Shown here piece after piece: positions 1 through 11,719 of a DNA stretch of 64,000 nucleotides (positions within the stretch are counted from its first letter, which is position 1; every line of letters starts with the position of its first letter). Position numbers and translations under genes: made by a program. Under the pieces are notes generated by a model. It ran no database searches. It saw only the letters and a list, made by a program, of their open reading frames with translations, and was not told where the DNA came from. The DNA comes from Cephalotus follicularis (Eukaryota; Streptophyta; Magnoliopsida; Oxalidales; Cephalotaceae), in NCBI GenBank assembly GCA_001972305.1, contig BDDD01002254.1, positions 310,001-374,000 on the forward strand. The letters are read 5' to 3'.

Positions 1-713
1 GGTGAGGACCTCCTCCTCGGCTGCATTACAGAGGACAGCCTCCTCAGCGGCATTGCGGAGGACATCTTCCTTGGCAGAAGTGCATAGGACATCCTCCTTG
101 ACAGTAGTGTCGAAGACCTCCTCCTCGACTGCATTGCAGAGGACCTCTTCCTCGGCAGCATTACAGAGGACCTAATGCTTCAGGCACAAGCCCTTGAAGA
201 AGCTCTTGACGTTGAAGACCTTGAAGCCGATAAGAGACCAGAAGACCTGTCCTTCCTCCTCCTCCATAGAATGAAGTTGTAAAATCAGCCTACATCTCGG
301 GGATTTATCTCTTCAAACATGGAAAGATAAGATATGACAGACGTACTGGCACAGAATCAGGCAGAGAATAAGGGAAATCCTGAGATCCTCCGCATTTCCT
401 TAGGGGACAACAATCTCCTCCGCATTTCATGCTCAATCAGTTACAAACTAACAATATAAATACCAGTTTTACAATCAAAACAAAGGTCAGCCATTTTTAC
501 TCTTCAAAGAACCCTATATTCTCTGTGCTTTGCCTAACTTGAGCGTCGGAGTGTCCCCAGGAGTACAACCTCCTGGACCTTCAACGTGTTTGCTTACCTT
601 GTGCAGGGAATACAAACCTACTGTTCTTCTCAGGCATATTTCCAAACGTTTCCATTAACAAATCAAAGTCCTCCACGTACAACACTGTTGAATGAAGGTT
701 TTTTGCATCAATA
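1..713 (+). repeat. 5' LTR of the Tat element (left end missing)
   Basis: The stretch is collinear with 40016-40701, the 3' LTR, with scattered substitutions. Position 1 corresponds to 40016, so about 131 bases of the LTR lie before the window. It contains a TATA-like box (tataaata, near 453) and a 27-bp minisatellite (4-165). The end is placed at 713, where the two LTR copies stop matching and the TGGCGCC priming site follows after two bases. The expected terminal CA has become TA here but is intact in the 3' copy. Confidence 0.85.
4..165. repeat. 27-bp minisatellite in the 5' LTR, six units
   Basis: Six imperfect 27-bp units begin with gaggac or a variant and contain tcctcctcgg and a gcattgca-like end. 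A partial seventh (gaggaccta) follows. The 3' LTR has only five units (40019-40153), so the array changed copy number after the LTR copies formed. Confidence 0.8.
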
Positions 714-715
714 GT

Positions 716-730
716 TGGCGCCGTCTATGA
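716..730 (+). other. Primer binding site (TGGCGCC type)
   Basis: TGGCGCCGTCTATGA lies two bases after the LTR end. TGGCGCC starts are typical of plant Tat and Athila elements, where a tRNA-Asp-like 3' end primes minus-strand DNA. The exact tRNA is inferred. Confidence 0.7.
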
Positions 731-731
731 G

Positions 732-2400
732 ATGGCTCCGAGAAAAAACATCAACAGCCAGTATGGAGCCACCGGCAGCCAACAACAGGAGATCCCACCT
801 CCTCCTCCTGAAGCCGGCCAAGTTGAGGCTCCGGAACAAACTTCCGTCACTGGAGAGCAACTCAATCAGGTCCTCCAGGGAATGGAGTGCCTCACAAACT
901 TGTTGACAACCAGTCTAGCCAACCAAGTCCAGGCCGGACCTGCCCGGGAAACCGCCGAGGACAAACTGGCCTTGTCAGGCCAGTGGTGGAGATAGGACAC
1001 CCTAGAGGTGCAAGGCGAAACCCACCGAGGGGAGACGTGCTCCCCCCGAGGCGGTCAGGGGATAATATTCCCCTGGGGAAGAGACCTGAGATCAATACAT
1101 CTCAGAGGGTAGAATACTCAATTGCACGAGATCAGCCCAACGATCCTAGAAGAGTGCGCCTCGAGCATCAGGCAATGGAGGTGGATCCCCATGGGGAAGC
1201 CAGGGATGCAGAGGAGGCACAAGTGCGGTCCAATACCTCGCGCAGGGAAGGAACAATGCGAGGGAGTTGAGTAGACCACCCGGCCACACTGTTCGTAGGG
1301 TCACGAGTTTCTAGCAAGGCTAGGAACATTGAGGAGGTAGAGCAAGCAATGAATAAAAGGCTTGCTGAGATGGAGAGAAGGTTTCGAGGAGCAGAGCAGC
1401 CGAGGGGACGTTTGTCCGAGGTGCGCAACATTAGCGCCAATCCCTTCACATCCAAGATCTTGACGGAATGTATCCCCAGCGGATTCCGGCTCCCAAGTCT
1501 CGACAAATATGATGGGTCCATAGATCTCATCCAACATGTACATACCTACCGTCAAACCATGTTGGTACACCAAGTCTCAGACGCCACACTTTGCCAAGGA
1601 TTCCCGGCAACATTGACTGGTGCGGCACAGTCGTGGTATTTCACCCTGGCTCAGAGATCGGTGGAGAATTTTGACCAGTTTACGGAACTGTTCGTAACCA
1701 AGTTCCTCAACAGCACCACGCAGAGGAGGAACTCTACCCATTTAATCAATGTGGTGCAGGGGAGAGATGAGTCAATGAGAGGTTTACCTTACCAGGTTCA
1801 ACAGGTAGTCTCTCACAGTGAAAGACCTGGAGCTGTCCTTTGCTCTGGCTGTATTGAATAGTGGATTGAGGAACAAATCCTCCTTCACTTTCTCTGTTTT
1901 AAAGAAATCCGCCGTGGATATGGCAGACCTGCTAAAGAGAGCAGATATGTCAATGCCGAGGAAGAGATGGCAGCCAGGAAGCAAAAAACACCCTGGTCGA
2001 GCCATCAGGCGGAGAAAGGGGAGCCTTCACGAAGTGCTCTCGAGAAGAAAGAGAAGAGGAAGGAGAGGTCTGAGCTGTCCAAGGAAGACCTCAGGCACAA
2101 ACTCTCTAGGAGAGAGGACTCACCCAGGGGAGGGGAACCTATCCCGGCATACAACAACTTTGCCCCCCTCCTGGACACACGCACCAAAATACTAGCTGTC
2201 GAGAAGGATAAGGTCCCCATCCAATGGCCTGAAAAGCTGAGGTCCCCAACAAAGAAGAGGGACAAAGAAAAATATTGCCAGTTACATCGTGACCACGGCC
2301 ATGATACCGAGGAGTGTAAGCAATTGAAGAATCAGATTGAGGACCTGATTTGAAAGGGGCACCTACGCAAGTATGTGGATAGAGATGCTCCTCGGGCAAG
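732..2400 (+). pseudogene. gag: gag of the Tat element, frameshifted
   Basis: The start is the ATG at 732, just after the priming site, reading MAPRKNIN. The coding frame moves at about 990, about 1795 and about 1950, and a TGA interrupts it at 1268-1270. Recognisable parts are a capsid-like stretch around 1480-1750 (LPSLDKYDGS, then FPATLTGAAQSWYF) and a zinc-knuckle-like segment near 2275-2340 (YCQLHRDHGHDTEECKQLK). Gag would form the particle that packages the RNA. The basic region before the knuckle is rich in Lys, Arg and Glu. It cannot make a full product now. Confidence 0.8.
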
Positions 2401-2460
2401 GAGGGAGCAAAGAGAAGAGGCTCCTCAGCAACATGAGGAGCAATAGTAGCCCAGGGGTGT

Positions 2461-3997
2461 CATTCACACCATCTCTGGGGGAGTCGCGTCTGGTGTCGAC
2501 CATAAGAATGCCAAAAAAGCCTATGGGAGGCAATCCCTTGTTGTGCAGCAAATTCATCACAGCAAAAGGCTGAGAACAGGTGGAGATGAGGAGGTGATAT
2601 CCTTCTCAGAGGTGGACTATGAGGGAGTACGTCTCCCTCATGGTGATCCAGTGGTGGTAACTCTTCAAGTAGCACTTTTCACTATAAAGAGGATTCTCAT
2701 CGATAGCGGGAGCTCGGCCGATATCCTATACAAACAGGCATTTGATCAGCTAAGGATACCAACCAACTAGCTGAACCCCGTGAAGACCCCGCTGGTTCGC
2801 TTTGTACCTATCCGTGGTTGCAGGAACGTCCCCACACTAGACCCAGGTGGAGATGACATTCCTAGTAGTGGACACACCAAGCCCTTACAATGCCATCAGT
2901 GGGTGTCCAAGTCTGAACTTGATGGAGGGCATAGTGTCCATCAAGTTCATTAATGAAATTCCCTATGAGGTTTGGCGTGGGGGAAACCAGAGGAGACCAA
3001 CAAGTGGCAACGCAGTGCTACAAGACTGCCCTACTGGAGAAAGGGAAGGAAAAGGTACTTCCTATTGCAAATGTGGAGCTCAGAGGAGACGTGGAACCTG
3101 AGCATCCACAGCCTGTTGAGGATGTGATTCAAGTGCCCCTAGAAGAGGGCAAGACTGAAAAAGTTTTCCAAGTTGGCTCACAGCTTGGAGAGGCGGAGAA
3201 GGGGGAATTAATAACATTCCTCCAAGACAATAGAGATGTATTTGCCTGGTCGGCAGAAGAGGTCCTGGGGATCAACCCAAACGTAATGGTTCACAAGCTA
3301 AGTGTGGATCCAATGAGGCCTTTGACCAAGAAGAAGAAGAGGAACTTTGATCCCAAGAGGCAGCAGGCAATAGCTGAGGAGGTGAGCAGGCTATTGCAGG
3401 CAGGGTTCAAAAGGGAGGTCCATTACTCAGACTGGCTGGTGAACCTAGTCCTGGTCAAAAAGGAAATTGGCAAGTGGAGGATGTGTATCGACTTCACAGA
3501 CCTCAACAAAGGTTTCCCCAATGACCACTTTCCTCTCCCAAAGATAGATCAGTTGGTGGATGCAACCTCGGGCTACAGAATGTTAAGCTTCTTTGATACA
3601 TACTCGGGATACAATCAAATCCCCATGTACGGGCCTAACGAGAACAAGACAACTTTTATCACGGACCGGGGGATGTATTGTTACAAAGTCATGCCCTTTG
3701 GACTGAAGAATACAGGGGCCACCTACCAGCGATTGGTCAATAAGATCTTTGAGCCTCAGATTGGGAGAAACATGGAGGTCTACATCGACAACATGCTCGT
3801 CAAGACCCCGGCAAAGAGCCCCCACATTGAAGAGTTGGAGGAAACATTTGAGGTACTGAGAAAGTATAAAATGAAACTCATTCCATCCAAGTGCACTTTT
3901 GGGGTCACCTCGGGTAATTTCCTCGGGTTCATGGTTTCAAGCAGAGGAATAGAGGCCAACCCGAAGAAGATTTCAGCAGTGTAGAGTTTGAGGCCTT
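2461..3997 (+). pseudogene. pol: Protease and reverse transcriptase of the Tat element
   Basis: An aspartic protease motif (ILIDSGSSADILY, near 2692-2730) is followed by a stop at 2768-2770 and by two frame changes before about 2960. From 2953 a long open stretch holds most of the RT: WRMCIDFTDLNKGFPND, then MPFGLKNTGATYQ, then YIDNMLVK. The catalytic YIDD has become YIDN at 3781-3792 (GAC to AAC), which should abolish polymerase activity. The RT thumb is cut by the copia solo LTR at 4003. Across that insertion the codon frame resumes exactly once one copy of the 5-bp duplication is discounted. Confidence 0.85.
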
Positions 3998-4002
3998 CTC
4001 AG

Positions 4003-6701
4003 TGTTGGAAACCTGGCAAGGGTTCCCTGTCGATTTGGTTATAGGACGGAAGTGTGTATAATTTTAATTTTTCAAAAACACCAAGACTGAAATTCATGGT
4101 TCACACTTACATCTTAGTACCAAATTGAAAAGCCTAGAATCTCCGTTTAATTAACAATCAAACTAAAAACAAGAACAAGCATGCACAAAAAGATTAACTG
4201 AACACACGTTGGTAACAATAAAAGTAAGAGTGAAGCAATCATACCAATGTTGGAGGCTCCACCACTTTGCCGCTACACGCTGGAAGTAGCAAAAGCCGGT
4301 CACCGGTAACTCCGCCGTTTTTTGGACAGTCCATGTTTGGTCCGATCTTGACACCAACGGACTCGAAAAAGATCGCTCAACCCGAAATTGGAGGAGACTC
4401 ACCCGGAACCGCGCCGGAACACGGCGGCCAGAGGCGGTGACTCACTGAGTTTGGACTCAGTGAGTCTCGGTCCACTCGCCATTGACCGGCCTTGACATAT
4501 GTGGACGATAACACCTCGATGAACACACTGGTGGCTAAGACTCGGCGAGACTAGGCCAGGAACGCCAAGAACGGCCAACGGTGAGTCACGGGGTTGACTC
4601 GCCGTTCGTCATCAGCGGTCGCCAAGCCACCAAACAGCTCAGCAACACTAGCCCGACACACCCCAACCCAAGACTCGCCATGACTTGGTGCGGAACGCCA
4701 AGTCACAAAAGCCTGATGCGTCAACTCACTCGGTTGACTCACCATGCAAAAACATCGGCCAAAACGCACAAGAACGCCTAGTCTAAGGTCGGAATAGGTA
4801 GAGCCATGAAGGCTCCACCCACTGAGACCATCGGAAGTGGAAAAGAGACGTCGGAGCAAGCAGCGGTGACAGAAACGCGATTCTGCCGCCAGAGAGAAAC
4901 AGGGAGAAAGAGGGAGAAAACGAGAGGGAGAGGGAAGGAGACTTACCAGGGAAGGACCCCCGCCATCCCCCGGTCACCGGCGCGAAGCGCGGTCATCTTT
5001 CCCGGCCGAACAACGCCCCTGCGCTGTGCGAACGCGTAGCGCGCGTCTGCCTCGCCCAAAACGCACGAGTAGTGCGTTTAAAGAATAAGTAAAGGGAGAG
5101 ATGGGAGAGAGCGGTGGGAGAGAGTGTGAGAGAGTTTATGAGAGAGTTTTTTCTTTTAAAATCCATTTTAAAATGCATTTTGACTTAATAAAAATTAAGT
5201 CTCTCTCTCTCTCTCTCTCTTTTCTCCTTTAATTAAAATCTCTTTCAATTTTCAATTTTGTTTCTTCTTTCTCTTTTAATTAAAATCTCTTTCAATTTTA
5301 ATTTTGTTTCTCCTTTCTCCTTTAATTAAAATCTTTTTCAATTTTAATTTTGTTTCTCATACATGGTTAATAATTCTCTCAATTAATTAAACATATTTCT
5401 CTCTAATTAATTTATTTAAAATTAAATCATGCTCCGACTTTAAAATCTCTTTATATATCGAGATGACAATTAGTGGAACGAAAAACAAACAACTAATGTC
5501 AAAATAATATATACTAGTTAAAAACTAGTTTTACCACCAAGCGAGCATGTGTGCAGCATGCGTCACTTTTCCAATAATCGGGCTGGACCCAAAAGCCCGG
5601 TGGATTTCCGATACGATGATAAATTTCTCAGAACATCCCTAAGTTTTGGTACGACTATCCAACTAATAGCCCCAGTGTGATCTATAATCACCCCTCGGAT
5701 TCGTGGAACAAAAAGTACCACATCTATCAATCGTTAACCGGTTCCCCAGTACTTTATCACTGTCATCGGTTTGTGTGCCATGTATCCTTCGTCATCTCGG
5801 CTCCGACCGCGGGCTAGGGTTTGGATAAATGTCACTCCTAGATAAAACCACGATAACTATAATTCTATGAATGCACTGAGACTATGGGAGATATCCCTGG
5901 AAACCTCTTGTTCCTAATCTCCCAGTGCCTGGCCAGGACTTTAAGTCTTCAACAGTCACAGATGTTATAGAGCCTATAACCCTCAACATGGGTGCCCATC
6001 TTGCGCACTCGCCCACACATCTCAATGCAGCTCCCACAAGGCCCAAAGAAAACCCTTTTTCCAGCACATGGCTAATGTTGGGGAAGGCGGAAATCAAAGC
6101 CAAGCAGTTACTACACAACGTATGTCAGCCGCTCAGGTCTAACGATACAATGTAAATCACATATGATCTACTAGTCACCTTTGACTAAGCACTACCGTGA
6201 CAATAGGAACTCTATTGACAAAGGTGTTGACTCTCCAAATAGATAACCTATGGTGGGTCAGTTCAGTGTCGTGCCTCTGCACGCACCCCACATCAGCTCC
6301 AAGGTAAAACCTAAATGGCAATGAGATGATCCATCCTCCTTTACCATTCGGAGCAAGCATAACACGACAAGTCTTTGTGGTTCATCAATTTCCCTAAGAA
6401 AGTGAACCTATGACTTGAAACTTTTGTCACAAGGGAGTAAGGATCTCATTCTCATAACCTCTCAGGCACGAGATCCAACCCTTTACGGACAGGGTGCTAT
6501 AAGTGTATTCTTTTGACATGGTGATCAACTGATCCGTAGAGACGGTATGGGATAATACATATCGCCAGATGCCAAACTTTTATTTAAAATGCACAATAAA
6601 ACATGAATGGAACTAAGAATGTACGATTGAAGAGTGTGTCATATGTCAACAACATATGTCTGTAGCCTTCTCGTGGCTTGCAGGGACACCCTAATCTAAC
6701 A
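4003..6701 (-). mobile_element. Solo LTR of a Ty1/copia family
   Basis: It is bounded by TGTTGG...TAACA and flanked by the perfect 5-bp duplication ctcag (3998-4002 and 6702-6706). The stretch from about 5540 to 6701 matches, block by block, the flanks of the split copia LTR at 52865-59710, which fixes orientation as minus. No coding region and no second LTR are present, so this is a solo LTR left by LTR-LTR recombination. It holds an array of GACTCACTGAGTC-type words (4436-4760) and CT-rich microsatellite near 5200. Confidence 0.8.
4436..4760. repeat. Array of GACTCACTGAGTC-type palindromic words
   Basis: About eight short words such as gactcactgagt, actcagtgagtc, gagtcac, ttgactcgcc and ttgactcacc are scattered through this part of the copia solo LTR. 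The same word recurs at 19262-19395 inside an unrelated gypsy LTR. Confidence 0.55.
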
Positions 6702-7640
6702 CTCAGACCATCAGGGATGTTCAAAAATTGAATGGAAAGATAGTAGCCCTGAGTAGGTTTGTTTCAAAATTAGCAGAGAAGTACCTCCTATTCTTCAAGG
6801 TGCTCAAGGATCCCAAGGGATTTTCCTGGTCAGAGGAGTGTCAAGCAGCCTTCGACAAGTTGAACGAATACTTGGCTTCCTCTCCTCTGATCTCAAAGCC
6901 TAAGGATGGAGAAGACTTGTATTTGTACCTTGCGGCCACCTCGGGCACAGTGAGTGCGGTGCTTGTCAGGGAGGAGGAGAAAGTTCAAAGGCTGGTGTAC
7001 TACGTAAGCAAGGATTTGAATGTTGCTGAGGGGAGGTATCCAGAGGTGGAGAAGTTTGCCTATGCTCTGATCATAGCGGCCAGAAAATTAAGGCCATATT
7101 TTCAAGCCCATACAATCAAGGTTCTGACTGACAAACCATTCAAAAAAGTTCTTGCAAAGCCTGACACCTCAGGGAGAATAATCAAGTGGTTAGTTAATCT
7201 AGGCAAGTATGATGTGAAGTTCGAAGCCAGACCAATAATCAAATCACAGGTCCTGGCCAACTTTGTTGGAGACAATACACCCACGGAGTGTATGGAGGAG
7301 GACCCCTCCGAAAGTGAGAGGGGGTTATGGAAGCTGTCAGTGGATGGCTCTTCCTGCATCACTGGCAGTGGAGCAAGGCTGGTATTAACGAGTCCAAATG
7401 GGTGGATGTTGGAGTATGCTCTGAGGTTTGGATTTAAAGCTACAAACAACGAAGCTGAATGGGAAGCTATGATAGCCGGGCTGACAGTTGCAAAGCACTT
7501 GGAGGTGCAAAAGATAGAGGCCTCCAGTGATTCTCAACTAGTGGTTGGTCTGGCAAGTGGAGAGTACGAAGCCTGAGACGACTCAATGGCAAAGTATTTA
7601 TCACACTTTAAGAGTTTGAATTTTTTGAAGTTCTAAAAGT
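6702..7640 (+). pseudogene. pol: RNase H and second (archaeal-type) RNase H, Tat element
   Basis: The first half continues the RT connection and the native RNase H (LSRFVSKLAEKYL, then LYLYLAATSGTVSAVL, then LVYYVSKDLNVAEGRYPEVEK). From about 7318 a second fold begins: SVDGSSCITGSGAR, then NNEAEWEAMIAGL, then SDSQLVVG. DGSS, NNEAE and DSQL are the signature of the extra archaeal-type RNase H that Tat elements acquired. A stop at 7574-7576 and a frameshift follow. RNase H removes RNA from the RNA-DNA hybrid during reverse transcription. The domain is otherwise well preserved. Confidence 0.8.
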
Positions 7641-8062
7641 TCTGAAAATACCTAGAGCAGAAAACGCCCTAGAAAATCAATTATCAAAACTAGCCACGGT
7701 GGAGGAGCTGGAGAAAAATCAAACCGTGCTAGTAGATTACCTGGACAGGCCCACCATCTCTGAAGTAGATGTGATGGACATAGACCTACCACATGAGCCA
7801 AACTGGATGACCCCATTTATCAATTGGCTGAGGAACGGGATTTTACCCGAGGAACTCGCGGAAGCGAGAAAACTGGTGTACGAATCAAACAGATTTCAAC
7901 TTCGAGATGGGATCTGCTACAAAAGGTCTTTCTCTTTTCCTTGGCCGAGATGCTTGACTCCCTTAGAGGTCGATTATGCTCTAAGAGAAGTTCATGAAGG
8001 AGTTTGTGGCAACCATACGGGGGGCAGGACCTTGTCCCACAAACTATTAAGGCATGGCTACT
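7641..8062 (+). pseudogene. pol: Linker and N-terminal half of integrase zinc finger, Tat element
   Basis: The open stretch from 7699 reads MEELEKNQ ... PTISEVDVMDIDLP and ends in REVHEGVCGNHTGGRTLSHKLL. The two histidines of the integrase HHCC zinc finger (H-x-x-x-C-G-N-H) are present. The paired cysteines lie beyond the insertion, at about 10785-10800. The break point, in a GYYWPT-type motif, is the site of the 8063-10737 solo LTR. Confidence 0.75.
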
Positions 8063-9479
8063 TGTAAGAGCCTTAAATATTATAAAGTATTATTATTGGG
8101 CTTTATAATTATCTTCCTTCCTATTGGGCTGGGCCCGAATATTGTGAAGTATTTATTTGGGCCATAATGGAATATAATTTATGATTTTGGGCTTAAGGAA
8201 TTATTTTCTTCTCTTAGGGCCGAATTTAATTATGGTGAGTGGTAATTGGATTTTAATGTGGAAAGCATGATTTGGCCCAATGGGAGGTTGGCCCTAGTCA
8301 TGGGATGGCCTGCACCCATAAGAATTGTCTAAACAATTCTGGAACTTTCCTCACATGTGTATAAAAGGCTGCTAGTAGCCATGGGACACACTTTTGGCTT
8401 TATCTTACACATTTTATTCTAGACGAATCAGGAGAATGAGAGGAATGGGAGAAGAGGACAAGATGGGTCTTGTGTAAGTGAGCCCCATGTCCTCTGCACT
8501 CCATTTGTATAAATATCTATGTGTGCTCAGGTATGCCTAGCTTGTTGTTGGCATGGGCTGAGTTCTCCTTGTGAAGACGTCACTTTGGTCTCCACTAGTA
8601 TGCGCCATTGTGTGCCATTACGTGCATCCTGTGAACGTCGAGAGCCAAGGATATAAGCGTTTGAGAAGCCGAGATTCTAAGATGTAAGGTGCCGAGCTCC
8701 ATTGCCATGCCCGAGCTTCGTCACCATGCCAACCAGCCATACCCAAGCTCCTCTATCTATGCCCGAGGTGCCGTGCCTGAGGTGTCGTGTCTGAGGAGAT
8801 GACACCAGAGGAGCCACATACCCAAGGAGATGGGTACTAAGGTATCCATGACTGAGCCTCCCTACCAAAGCCAGAGGAGCTGTCCTGGGAAGTCAAAGCC
8901 AGAGGAGCTGTGCCCGGGGTGCCATGTATGCAAGGTGACGATGCCAGAGGAAACCGAAGCGCGGCTGAGGTGGCATGGTTGAACGCTAGGGGAGTTACCT
9001 GCCTGGGGTGCCAACGCCAGGGGAGTTCTGCCCCCAGAACCCATGCTTCCCAAGCATGCCATACAACGGCGCTGAGCTCTCCCCTGCCTTCGGCCGAGCT
9101 AGTGACGGCGCTGAGCCCTCCCCTGCTATGAGCCGAGCACACATGCGTTGTTCCCTGGCATGTATCCTTAGTAAGCGCTTACCAGGTAAGGCAATTATAT
9201 ATGAAGACACATGCGTCCCCTGGCATGTATATCTTGCATGCCTCCTTGGCATGTGCTCGTACATTAAGTGATCCACGTGCATCCATGCACTCACGAGGAG
9301 AGGAAGATGAAAATTTATATGCATGCGTCACCAGGCCGGCGCTTAAGTGATCAATGGTCACCCTGCATGCACTGGGATGTGGCCTTGTGCATGGGAAGGC
9401 ACCATGCACTCCTTTTATGCCAAAAACATGAATAGTGAATGAATTGGAAATAGGAAAGGATACATATGGATTACCCCAA

Positions 9480-9720
9480 GCAGGTGAGTCCAACTGAGGA
9501 GAATTCCACCGAGTAGGTGAACCTAAGGAGTGAATACCGTGAGGTAGGTGATCCTCAGGTGAATCTGCCTAATGGTAAACCTAAAGGTGAATTTCGCCAT
9601 AGATGGTGATCCGAAGGGTGAACCGCCAGAGCAGGTGAGCAAATGGCGAATTCCGCTCGGCAGGTGAACCTAGAGGAGAATTCCAAGGGCTGGTGAGCCT
9701 AAAGGTGAACCTAACATACT
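9480..9720. repeat. Degenerate repeats of an aggtga/gaattcc word in the solo LTR
   Basis: Words such as aggtgaacctaa, ggtgatcc and gaattcc recur about every 20-45 bases. The pattern is too degenerate to fix a unit length by eye. Confidence 0.5.
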
Positions 9721-10153
9721 GACCAGACCATAGGATGACCGGACTAGACTCCTCTGTAATGTGATTGATATGTTTGGTTGAGTAGAGTAATCCGAGGACA
9801 AAGGATGACTATTATATGATGTTTTATGGTATGCACGCATGAATTATATTTTCTCCTCTGCTTTGTATTGGTTGTTTCCTCTGCTATGTGCCCGTATATG
9901 TAGTAACCTACACAACTCTCAGTGTTGCTGACCCATTCATTTGAATGGGCCAGGTACAGGAACAAGTAGCGGTGGCACATCGCAGCAGCATCAAGGATAA
10001 AGTTATAGTAAGCTCCTCCTCCTCGACGGTGCGTTTTCTGATCAAACTCGCAAGGAATAAATTATGTATTTATTTTACCTACTGGTTTGTAGCAGTATAT
10101 TTTTAAATGTATCGAACTGGGTCTTTATATCCAGTCATTAAATAAGGGATTAT

Positions 10154-10626
10154 TGTTCACGTAAAAAGAATGTTTTAAAATTTATAGCCGCAAGTGCACG
10201 GATCATGCAGTAACGGGTCGAACACAGGGAAACATAAACTAGTTATAATTTATCCAACCTAGGCGAAGTATACCAAATTTAAGATAAACTATTAAAAACT
10301 ACTCCTAATTATGCAAAAAATAATAAAACAATTTAAAACAGGCAAACTAAAAATGCTCCAAATAATTTTATGAACAAAATGAGCCCAATATTCAATATCT
10401 TCCGAGCTTTAATTTTGACTTCTCTCGTTTAAGTGGGTGCACTCTTTAATCAATCTTTGACTTCAAACCACTTTAACTCGAAAAGTAGCATTTTAGCTTC
10501 ATTTTCTTTTATTCCCCAATAATGAGATAATACCTGAAAATCAAATAAATACCACCACAGTAGTCTATTCCAAGCATAAAAATATAATAAATAAATCATT
10601 AAAATCACACATTTTTATGCTAAACA
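10154..10626 (-). mobile_element. Short Athila-like solo LTR, antisense
   Basis: Read on the minus strand it starts TGTTTAGCATAAAAATGTG and ends in the same terminal block as the Athila LTRs at 28696-38661 (CTTGCGGCTATAAATTTTAAAACATTC, positions about 10165-10190) and then GTGAACA. The 5-bp duplication attat flanks it (10149-10153 and 10627-10631). At 473 bp it is about a third of the 1312-bp Athila LTR and lacks the ATCGAYGTC array and the 51-bp repeats. The clean duplication here also shows that the Athila LTR end includes GTGAACA. Confidence 0.75.
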
Positions 10627-10737
10627 ATTATGTTTATGATTTATTTAAGTTCTAAATTTTTTGTAAATGTTTATGATGATTGTACGGATTTCAACATGTC
10701 GAGTTGTGGGGCCCAACCCACGATTCGAGGTGTGAAA

Positions 10738-11719
10738 CTACTACTGGCCGACCTTTCACCAAGATGCCATAGACATTGTAAGAAAATGTGATAAGTGTCA
10801 GAGGAACACAAAGGTAAGCAGAAGACCTTCTCAGCCTCTGACGTCTATCACGGCCCCTTGGCCCTTTGCAAAATGGGGGATGGACTTCGTCGGACCATTA
10901 CCAGTGGCAACCGGGTAGCGGAAGTTTCTCATTGTAGCAGTGGACTACTTCACCAAGTGGGTGGAAGCAGAACCTTTAGCCACAATCACTGAGAAGAACA
11001 CGGAAAGCTTTGTGTGGAAATCAATCATTTGTAGATTTGGAGTCCTGAGGAAAATAGTCTCAAACAACGGTAAAAAGTTTGATTGCCAAGCATTCCGTGA
11101 CTTTGGCAAAGAATGGAGAATAGAACATAGGCTTGCCTCAGTAGCCTACCCCCAGAGCAATGGTCAAGCCAAGGTGATCAATAGAAAAATCATCTCGGGC
11201 TTGAAAAAGCACCTCGAAGACAGCAAGGGAAGATGGACAGAGGAGCTACCAAGTGTACTTTGGGTATATAGAACCACTCCTCAGACCACAACTTGTGAGT
11301 CCCCATACAGCCTATGTTTTGGGACTGAAGCTATGATACCGATGGAGATTTGTGTACAATCACCAAGGGTTGTATACTTCATTGAAGAGAACAATGAAGA
11401 AGGACTTAGATGCCTCATTGATTTAGTAGAAGAGCTCAGGGATAAGGCTACCATCAGAGTTGCAGCCTACCAATAGAGGGTAAGCCGTTACTATAACAAA
11501 AGGGTAAGCCTTAGACCACCAAGGCAAGGAGATTTAGTCCTACACAACTCAGCCATTGCAGATCCAACTGGTGCCAGAGGAAAACTAGCCCCCACCTGGA
11601 AAGGACCATACAAGATCAAGAGAGTGCTCCGCCCAGGAACATTCAAAATTGAAACTTTGGGGGGAAGGGAGATTGTCAGAGCTTGGAATGCCGAGCATCT
11701 GAGAAAATACTATCAATAA
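10738..11719 (+). pseudogene. pol: Integrase core and C-terminus, Tat element
   Basis: The second half of the zinc finger (KCDKCQRNTKVS) opens the segment, followed by the catalytic core: WGMDFVGPLP, LRKIVSNNGKKFD, YPQSNGQAKVINRKI. The family pattern is D, D, E. The first Asp is kept, but the second is Asn (SNNG for SDNG) and the Glu is Lys (QAK for QAE), both explained by G-to-A changes. The end carries the usual GPYKI ... LGGREIVRAWNAEHLRKYY stretch and a TAA at 11717-11719. A frameshift near 10915 and an in-frame stop near 11474 are also present. Confidence 0.8.

Larger units (their letters stand above)
8063..10737 (+). mobile_element. Solo LTR, probably Ty3/gypsy, inside Tat integrase
   Basis: It begins TGTAAGAGCC, ends GGTGTGAAA (probably a decayed ...GTGTTACA or ...GTGTGACA), and is flanked by the perfect 5-bp duplication ctact (8058-8062 and 10738-10742). 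Removing it with one ctact restores the integrase frame. It has no coding region. Two stretches are internally repetitive: 8650-9130 (gccagaggagctg-like words) and about 9480-9720 (caggtgaacctaa-like words). Family assignment rests on general LTR form, so it is weak. A shorter Athila-like solo LTR sits at 10154-10626. Confidence 0.7.

Noticed and set aside
4551-5178. Several 60-100 codon frames on both strands in the copia solo LTR
   Set aside because: GC-rich, repeat-driven open frames inside an LTR, with no recognisable domain.
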